This document shows, piece by piece, positions 7,584 to 12,808 of a stretch of DNA of 12,808 nucleotides. Position numbers and translations under genes: made by a program. Source of the DNA: JASFQI01 sp050115555 (GTDB lineage: Bacteria > Desulfobacterota > DSM-4660 > Desulfatiglandales > HGW-15). The notes beneath the pieces are model-generated. The model had not been told where the DNA came from. It did no database searches and saw only the letters and a list, made by a program, of their open reading frames with translations. Where the stretch lies: positions 1-12,808 of the forward strand of contig JASFQI010000123.1 of NCBI GenBank assembly GCA_050115555.1, read 5' to 3'. The first letter of the stretch is position 1, and each line of letters starts with the position of its first letter.

Positions 7584-8369
7584 TCAAGGGGTTGAGGTTC
7601 CGTACTTTTCCTCGAAGGTCCGAAGCACCCTCTCCAGGCGCCCGGATTCCCTGTCGCCTTGATCCCTTTCCGGCTCTTTTCTCTCGGAGGGTGCGCTGAT
7701 CCAGTCCTGGACCGGAGCGTTGACAGACAGATCTCGAACGGTATAGGCCCTGGTCACGCCGCTCGCCGCACGGCACACGATCTCATAGGGGAACCATCCG
7801 TCCCCGATCTTACGATAGTCCTTGAAACGGACTCGGGCCGTCTCTCCAACCCGGGCTCCCGGCGGCTCAAACACCAGAAGAAGGGGAAGAAAGCGTTGTT
7901 TCTCCACCAACAGACTCGGGCCGTCGCCGACAGACGATCCGATCCGGTAGGCCACGGTCCCTTCCACCCGGTCGTAGGACGAATCGTGAAGCCCCAGCCC
8001 CACACCCGACCGGGCGAGAAATCGTTCAGTCTCTCTTTGATTTCCGGAAAATAAAGAAAGAACCCCGGACTCCAGCCAGGGAAAGACGTCCCCCCCTTCG
8101 TCTCCGGCCCGCACATGGATTCTGTCCGGCGGACGAAACCAGATTCTTTTCGTCACCGGTCCCTCCTCTCCGCCTTCGTCCTCTTCAAGGATGAATTCCA
8201 ACTCCATGCCCACGTTTTCAAAGCCCAGAACGTGCTCGGCCATGTACTCCAAAACTTGTTCCGGAGGCATCACGTATCCCGCACTCTCCCCGATCGACCC
8301 CAGCACCAGGGCCAGTGCCCCTACGATCCCTGAAAGGAAAACGATCCTGAACCTCGCTACCCACGACAT
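7584..8369 (-). CDS. Exported LolA-like (outer-membrane lipoprotein carrier fold) protein
   Basis: A 261-residue protein with an N-terminal signal sequence (basic start, hydrophobic core about 8-27, cleavage probably near residue 30), so it should act in the periplasm. No lipobox cysteine is visible. The mature part reads as alternating beta strands typical of the LolA/LolB-like fold: MELEFILE, RIWFRPPDRIHV, a central helix region, TVAYRIG, LLVEKQRFLPLLLVF, ARVRFKDYRKIGDGWFPYEIV and TVRDLSVN. The pair 'lipid or sugar hold, then KxxDGWFPyeI' is common in such proteins. The C-terminal 40 residues are charged (PSERKEPERDQGD…) and look disordered or helical. Assignment is by pattern only; the bound ligand is unknown and the protein is longer than classical LolA. 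It starts 13 bases inside plsC with a good GGAGGAG site (complement of 8378-8384) eight bases before ATG 8369, so translation with plsC is probably coupled. Confidence 0.6.
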   Translation of the reverse strand: MSWVARFRIVFLSGIVGALALVLGSIGESAGYVMPPEQVLEYMAEHVLGFENVGMELEFILEEDEGGEEGPVTKRIWFRPPDRIHVRAGDEGGDVFPWLESGVLSLFSGNQRETERFLARSGVGLGLHDSSYDRVEGTVAYRIGSSVGDGPSLLVEKQRFLPLLLVFEPPGARVGETARVRFKDYRKIGDGWFPYEIVCRAASGVTRAYTVRDLSVNAPVQDWISAPSERKEPERDQGDRESGRLERVLRTFEEKYGTSTP

Positions 8370-9076
8370 TCTGTCATCTCCTCCAACTGCCTTTGCATGG
8401 CCTCGTGCACCCGGTCCATAAGCTCGCTCACGTTCCTTTTTCCATACCCCTCGACAGATATCGGTTCTCCGATCGTCAGAGTGACCTTTCCCGGGCGGAT
8501 ACGGAGGCTTCCCTTGGACGCGATGCGATGGCTGCCTTGAACGGTCACGGGCACCACGTCGCAGCCCGATTTCAGCGCCAGGAGAAACCCGCCGCGCTTG
8601 AACGACTGGAGACGCCCGTCTTCACTTCGCGTCCCTTCCGGGAACACCACCACCGAGGCCCCTGCCCGAATCCGTTCAGCCGCTTCGTTCATACTCTTCA
8701 CCGCCTGTCGGGGGTTCGCCCGATCAATGGCGATGTATCGGGCCTGCCTCATGGTGAACCCGAGCACCGGAATGCGCATCAACTCCTGCTTGAGCACAAA
8801 CTTGAAATGCACGGGTAAGCGCGCCAACAGAGTGAAAATATCGAAAAAGCTCTGGTGATTGGTCATATAAATTCGAGGGCGCAGGGAATCGACGTTCGTC
8901 AGTCCGCGCACCTCCACCCGCACCCCGCATACCTTCAGGATCGCGCGCGCCCATGGTACCGCGATCCACGAATGGATCAGCCGACCCGTTCGATCTATCC
9001 CCGCCAGGGGCAACGCCATGGCGCAGAACATCAACGTATTCATTGCGATAAACCCGTTCAGCAATACCGTCCGCAT
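8357..9076 (-). CDS. plsC: 1-acyl-sn-glycerol-3-phosphate acyltransferase
   Basis: Transfers a fatty acyl chain to position 2 of lysophosphatidic acid to give phosphatidic acid, the precursor of all glycerophospholipids, at the inner membrane. The 239-residue protein has one N-terminal membrane helix (about 8-27) and the acyltransferase motifs in order: NHQSFFD with the HX4D catalytic pair (H74, D79); the Arg/Lys region around RYIAIDR (113-119); FPEGTR (145-150); and VVPVTVQGS (174-182). ATG 9076 follows GGAAGGAAG (complement of 9081-9089). It overlaps the start of the exported LolA-like gene, which ties the pair to envelope lipid work. A role in making phosphatidic acid that feeds CDP-diacylglycerol for the phosphatidyltransferase fusion nearby is inferred. 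A lipid A or ornithine-lipid acyltransferase of the same superfamily cannot be excluded. Confidence 0.9.
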   Translation of the reverse strand: MRTVLLNGFIAMNTLMFCAMALPLAGIDRTGRLIHSWIAVPWARAILKVCGVRVEVRGLTNVDSLRPRIYMTNHQSFFDIFTLLARLPVHFKFVLKQELMRIPVLGFTMRQARYIAIDRANPRQAVKSMNEAAERIRAGASVVVFPEGTRSEDGRLQSFKRGGFLLALKSGCDVVPVTVQGSHRIASKGSLRIRPGKVTLTIGEPISVEGYGKRNVSELMDRVHEAMQRQLEEMTECRG

Positions 9077-9172
9077 CCTGCTTCCTTCCCCTTCGCACCC
9101 ACCTACCGAACTTCAAACAATCCCATCCCCCTCTGTGTGACACCCGCGCCGGTCCCACGAAGCAGGGGCGTC

Positions 9173-11401
9173 CTATTTCGACCTCTCCGCGGCCGGTCGA
9201 ACCGGGAGATCAATGTTTGTGACCAGGAGGTCCTCCTCGCGGAATACGTCGATGCTTCCCCCGTGCCGGTGAACGATAATCTTGGACAACGGCAGGTCCA
9301 GCACACTCTTCTCCGGGTCCTGCTCCAGGTGAGGGAAAAAGAAGTGCTCCAGATCGTCGTCCGAGATGTGCCGACCCTGAAACATCATCCGCACCTGAAT
9401 GTGACCGTTGGACGCATGTGTTCGCACCTCAAGGTGATCCCCTTCCCGCATGGACACCACGGCGTGCTTCAGCAGACTTGCAAAGGCCTCGTTGAGTCTC
9501 TCCTCGTCCGCCATCACAAGGGGAAGGTTTCTGTCGAGCCGCTCCTCTACCCGAATTTCCCTGGACTCCGCGAGACCTTTCAGCTCTTCCAGCCAGGACC
9601 GCAGCATTCGGTTCACGTTCACCTCGGAGAGCGACAGCTCCACAGGCCGAATGGAGGTGAGGAGGATCCGAAGGAAGGTCTCCATCCGGGCCACTTCCTT
9701 GACGATGATCTCGGCCGTCCGTCGGTTCGGGTCCTCTTCGGGCAGCGCGTCGCGGAGCCTTCGTGCAAAGCCCCCGGCTGAGGCGAGCGGGTTTCGGATT
9801 TCGTGGGCCATGCGGGCCGAAATTTCCCCGAGAAGCCGCGTCTCCTCCGTGCGAAGCGCCCGCTCCTGGAGCTGTTTCAGCTCCGTGATGTCCATCATGA
9901 TCCCGTCGATCCAAAGGACCCGCCCACGTTCGTCCTTGGCCGGAATCGCGTGATCCAGAAAAACGAGCGGGCGGCCCTTTTTGTCCTGCACCACGCGCTC
10001 GCTTCGGTACTCCTTCCCCCTTTTGAAGCAGGTCTCGAACAGCTCGTTGTACGACGATTCGTCGTTTCCCAGAATCTTTTCCTTCCAGAAGTACCGATCC
10101 CCGACCGCCTCCTCGATTGCGTATCCCAACCATTCGGTGAGGCAGGAGTTGATGAACTCCGTGGTCCCGTCCTGAAGGAGGCGATAAACAATCAGAGGAA
10201 CCTGCTCCACAAGGGACCTGTACTTCTCCTCCGAGGCCACCAGGTCCACGGTGCGCTCCTGCACCCTTTTCTCCAGGTTCTTTGCGTATTCCTCGATCTG
10301 GCCCCGGCGCTCCATGAGCGATGCCAGCATTCGGTTGAGAGACAGGGTAAGGGTCCCGATTTCGTCTCCCAAACCGGGATCCAGGTAGCTCTCCCTTTTT
10401 TCGTCCGCGATATCCCGGGCCTCCCGCACGATCTTCTTGATGGGCCGGATGTAAAGAATCGCCACCAGGTAGGTCAACAGAAAGGAGACAATGATCCCCA
10501 GCCCGCCCACCAGCACCATCACATTGCGCGAGCGCTCCAGTCGCTGCCGAATGCTCGATCGGTCCTGGCTGATCTCCACGAGCGCCACCACGTTCCCACT
10601 ATAGTCCCGGACGGGGCTCAGCAGGATGGCCCTGTCCCGAAGCCCTTTCGGCGCGATCAGAAGGGTCGTCTGCAGGGGATCAACCTCCGTCCCCTTCGGC
10701 CCGAAGAAGACCTTTTCTTTGTCGTCGTCGGAAACAAACGCCATGGGCTCGAAGGACCCGCCATCCGTTTTACTGTAGAGGGCCAGGTCGATATTCCAGC
10801 GCCGGTGAAGGTCCTCGAGAAAGCTCTTCCCGAATTCGTTCCCGATCTCCACAGTGCCCACGACCTGCGTTCCGTAAAAAATCGGGACCACGCCTCGAAT
10901 GCCGAAACCGGTTTCCCCGAATTCCAGCCCCCACACGGGACGGAACCGCTTCAAGGCTTCCACGATGGTTCTCCGGTACGAATGGAGATCATCGCCGTAC
11001 ATCTTGGGGCTGTGAAGGCGAAGGAAGGAAATCCCCGGAGGGATGTGAAAGTGAAACTGGCTGATGTCGTACTCTACCTTGAGACGCATATACGTATGCA
11101 CCAGCAGGTCGTTCAATCCCTCTCGATCCCGCAGGTTCATCAGCCGCTGGACTTCGCGGTTCTCCGCGATGATCGTGGCCAGGGCTGTAGCTTCCCGACC
11201 TTTTCGCTCCAACTCGTTCCGGACGTTTCGATAATGAAGAAGAAGCTTCTCGCGCTCCTCTTTCTTGATCAGCCTCTGCTGGGATGTGAGACCGATGACG
11301 GTCAAGGTGGTGGTCCCGGCAAAAGCGAAAAAGAGAAACGGAATCAGGAGCTTCCACTTGAGGCTGATGCCCTGCAATTGCTGTAGGGTACGCTCCAGCA
11401 T
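9173..11401 (-). CDS. Transmembrane sensor histidine kinase (dCACHE_3-HAMP-PAS-HisKA) with degenerate ATPase domain
   Basis: A 742-residue inner-membrane sensor. Order: membrane helix about 17-39; periplasmic double-CACHE sensor about 45-285 of the dCACHE_3 type (FHFHIPPGISFLRLHSP, YGDDLHSYRRT, GFGIRGVVPIF); second helix about 294-318; HAMP (RPIKKIVREA … GDEIGTLTLSLNRML, 319-360); coiled coil; PAS domain with PAC (about 388-512); HisKA with the phospho-accepting His in ARMAHEIRNPL (H533); and a C-terminal HATPase-like domain (about 625-735). That last domain keeps its overall shape and the late HGG (713-715), but the N box reads SLLKHA (His646 for the magnesium Asn), the G1 box reads FQGRHI for DxGxGI, and the G2 box reads SVLDLPL for GTGLGL. 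It may therefore not bind ATP normally. No receiver gene is adjacent, so its partner is unknown. About 100 bases separate it from mtgA upstream and from plsC downstream, and it may have its own promoter. ATG 11401 has only a weak ribosome site. Confidence 0.88.
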   Translation of the reverse strand: MLERTLQQLQGISLKWKLLIPFLFFAFAGTTTLTVIGLTSQQRLIKKEEREKLLLHYRNVRNELERKGREATALATIIAENREVQRLMNLRDREGLNDLLVHTYMRLKVEYDISQFHFHIPPGISFLRLHSPKMYGDDLHSYRRTIVEALKRFRPVWGLEFGETGFGIRGVVPIFYGTQVVGTVEIGNEFGKSFLEDLHRRWNIDLALYSKTDGGSFEPMAFVSDDDKEKVFFGPKGTEVDPLQTTLLIAPKGLRDRAILLSPVRDYSGNVVALVEISQDRSSIRQRLERSRNVMVLVGGLGIIVSFLLTYLVAILYIRPIKKIVREARDIADEKRESYLDPGLGDEIGTLTLSLNRMLASLMERRGQIEEYAKNLEKRVQERTVDLVASEEKYRSLVEQVPLIVYRLLQDGTTEFINSCLTEWLGYAIEEAVGDRYFWKEKILGNDESSYNELFETCFKRGKEYRSERVVQDKKGRPLVFLDHAIPAKDERGRVLWIDGIMMDITELKQLQERALRTEETRLLGEISARMAHEIRNPLASAGGFARRLRDALPEEDPNRRTAEIIVKEVARMETFLRILLTSIRPVELSLSEVNVNRMLRSWLEELKGLAESREIRVEERLDRNLPLVMADEERLNEAFASLLKHAVVSMREGDHLEVRTHASNGHIQVRMMFQGRHISDDDLEHFFFPHLEQDPEKSVLDLPLSKIIVHRHGGSIDVFREEDLLVTNIDLPVRPAAERSK

Positions 11402-11501
11402 ATTCTTAACCGAATCCCCTCAGGGTCGCTTCAGGCTTGTACCGTTACGAGCCGTCTTTCCAGGTTATCCCTTTTCCTGGCCCCACGCAGATCCGCCCAC
11501 A

Positions 11502-12215
11502 TTAAACCTCGGGCATCTTCGGCATATCTCGAAGAATGCGCCCCTGCCGAATCCGGACGCGGGGACCGGGATTCACTGGGGACCATCGGTGTGGGTTCGG
11601 CAGGATGGCCGCCAGGAGAGCGGCCTGAGAGCGGGTAACCTCCTCGGCCCCGATGCCGAAGTAGGCCCGGCAGGCCGCCTCCGCCCCCATGAGGCCCGGG
11701 CCCCAGTCCACGGTATTTAAATATACCTCCAGAATGCGTCGCTTGTCCCAAAAAAGCTCCATGAGGAGGGTGTAGTAAGCCTCCAGGGCCTTCCGAAGCC
11801 ACGTTCGATCCGGCCAGAGAAAGACGGTCCTTGCCGCCTGCATGGTGATCGTACTGGCCCCTCGCACCCTGCCGTCCTGAAGTGCGTCCTTCACGGCGTC
11901 TTCCAGTTCCACAAAGTCAAACCCGCCGTGGGAAAGGAATCGCTGGTCCTCTGCTGCCATTACGGCCTGGCGAAGATAGGGCGAGATCGCTTCCAGCTTC
12001 CTCCATTCCTGTCGCATGCGCTCCGGCGGCTTGGACGATACCACGCTCTTGGCCCGTCGCCACGCCATGTGAGTTGTGATGGGAGGGTTCACAAAGCGAA
12101 TCAGCAGGACCTCCAGCATGGTCAGGGCCAGGAGGATCAGGATGGCCAGGAAAAGCAGCTTGAGCAGCCTTCGGCGAAGGCGGGCGATCCACGTGCGTTT
12201 CCCGGCTCGACCCAA
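11502..12215 (-). CDS. mtgA: Monofunctional biosynthetic peptidoglycan transglycosylase (GT51)
   Basis: Polymerises lipid II into glycan strands on the outer face of the inner membrane and lacks a transpeptidase domain. The 237-residue protein has a basic N-terminus, one membrane anchor (about 17-40) and a GT51 domain with the usual motifs: AEDQRFLSHGGFD with catalytic E89 (88-100), RGASTITMQAAR (118-129), WLRKALEAYYTLLME, RRILEVYLN with E163, and GAEAACRAYFG (177-187). Length matches E. coli MtgA (about 240). The likely start is TTG at 12215, two bases after the mazG stop; a GAGGA lies about 12 bases upstream, longer than ideal, and no ATG is available before residue 33. It is probably translated from the mazG message. 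All motif residues are present. Confidence 0.94.
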   Translation of the reverse strand: MGRAGKRTWIARLRRRLLKLLFLAILILLALTMLEVLLIRFVNPPITTHMAWRRAKSVVSSKPPERMRQEWRKLEAISPYLRQAVMAAEDQRFLSHGGFDFVELEDAVKDALQDGRVRGASTITMQAARTVFLWPDRTWLRKALEAYYTLLMELFWDKRRILEVYLNTVDWGPGLMGAEAACRAYFGIGAEEVTRSQAALLAAILPNPHRWSPVNPGPRVRIRQGRILRDMPKMPEV

Positions 12216-12217
12216 GG

Positions 12218-12808
12218 TTATTCCCGATCCTCGCCAGGGCGGGCGCTAGAGTGAGAACGAGCGGGATCCCGCCCCGAAGCGTCCTCTTCGGAGCCGTTCA
12301 GGTTCTCGATAAAGCGCCGGTTGACCTGCCGCAGCAGATCCTCCGCATTCCAACCCCGCTGTCCTGCCACTCCGGCCAGATCGAAAAGGAGCCTCCCGAG
12401 CCGGCTTCCAGCCAGGTCCCCATCCTCCCCGTTGAACGCGTTTCGCAGGTCCTCCACATCCCGTTCCACGTCCTGCCACGTCGGCGGCGGCTCAGCCGAG
12501 CCTTGCGGCCCTCTGGCAGCCCGCTGGATCAACCGGTGCGCCCGCAAAAGCGCGGGGAGGTTCTCCGGGATGGAGTCGATCTCGGAAGCCCCGGAGGACG
12601 CCTTTTCCCTCTCCTTGCGCTTGAGCCTGGCCCAGTTCTCGGCCACCTCCTCTGCGGTCTCTGCGCTGGCCGTGCCGAAAACGTGCGGATGCCTGTGAAT
12701 CATCTTCTCCGTGATCCGCTCCATCACGCGAACAAGGTCGAATGCGCCCTGCTCCTCTCCCAGCTCGGCGAGAAAAACGATCTGGAACAGGAGGTCCCCC
12801 AACTCACC
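12218..12808 (-). CDS. mazG: Nucleoside triphosphate pyrophosphohydrolase MazG (partial, N-terminus missing)
   Basis: A house-cleaning enzyme that hydrolyses (deoxy)nucleoside triphosphates to monophosphates and pyrophosphate. The frame runs off the right edge; the 196 residues present begin at GELGDLLFQIVF, which in E. coli MazG lies in the first of two MazG domains, so roughly 60 residues are missing. The retained ExxD of the first domain (GELGD) is intact, followed by the typical RHPHVFG and LPALLRAHRLIQRA. In the second domain the metal motifs are altered: EExxE appears as ERDVE and the ExxD position of GDLLF reads RLGRLLF. The C-terminal tail (DASGRDPARSHSSARPGEDRE) is charged and probably disordered. 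It is immediately followed by mtgA. TTG at 12802 is an internal Leu codon, not a start. Confidence 0.92.
   Translation of the reverse strand, partial: GELGDLLFQIVFLAELGEEQGAFDLVRVMERITEKMIHRHPHVFGTASAETAEEVAENWARLKRKEREKASSGASEIDSIPENLPALLRAHRLIQRAARGPQGSAEPPPTWQDVERDVEDLRNAFNGEDGDLAGSRLGRLLFDLAGVAGQRGWNAEDLLRQVNRRFIENLNGSEEDASGRDPARSHSSARPGEDRE

Noticed and set aside
9803..11386. A 527-codon plus-strand frame opposite the histidine kinase
   Set aside because: It has no recognisable domain and mirrors a gene with clear CACHE, HAMP, PAS and HisKA motifs.
11460..11480. CCAGG … CCTGG inverted repeat between mtgA and the kinase gene
   Set aside because: A five-pair stem with an 11-base loop and no T run is likely by chance.

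Overview
The window looks like chromosomal DNA from a G+C-rich Gram-negative bacterium, most likely a deltaproteobacterium in the broad sense (Desulfobacterota or relatives). The signs are the dCACHE_3-type sensor, a broken sensor gene ending in a Cys-rich tail I associate with that group, the many two-component parts and the envelope gene set. No species can be named. I see no rRNA, tRNA, CRISPR array, insertion sequence, phage gene or origin.

Layout. Bases 1-399 hold the C-terminal receiver domain of a response-regulator or hybrid-kinase gene cut by the left edge. Bases 473-1401 are an A+T-rich relic of a membrane sensor gene, broken by an in-frame TGA, a one-base frameshift in an A run and an in-frame TAG. 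On the minus strand follow a double-TM2 membrane protein (1541-1939) and, just upstream of it in transcription, phosphoglucomutase (1955-3583), probably one operon. Divergent from these, on the plus strand, lies a 435-residue membrane protein (3746-5053) that fuses two CDP-alcohol phosphatidyltransferase domains, one PgsA-like and one PssA-like.

From 5094 to the right edge everything is on the minus strand. In transcription order: mazG (cut by the right edge), mtgA, a dCACHE/HAMP/PAS sensor histidine kinase, plsC, a LolA-like exported protein and priA. mazG/mtgA (2-base gap), plsC/LolA-like (13-base overlap) and LolA-like/priA (36-base gap) are tightly packed. The kinase has about 100 bases on each side.

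How they fit together. Much of the window concerns the cell envelope: lysophosphatidate acylation (plsC), phospholipid head-group attachment (the fusion), peptidoglycan polymerisation (mtgA), a probable periplasmic lipid or lipoprotein-handling protein and hexose-phosphate supply for surface sugars (pgm). priA and mazG are replication-restart and nucleotide house-cleaning functions.

Most of the window is ordinary core genome and I do not see a clear new multi-gene system. The most unusual items are the tandem PgsA/PssA-like fusion, the histidine kinase whose ATP-binding motifs have been replaced although its phospho-histidine motif is intact, the MazG whose C-terminal metal-binding motifs are altered, and the freshly decayed sensor gene.
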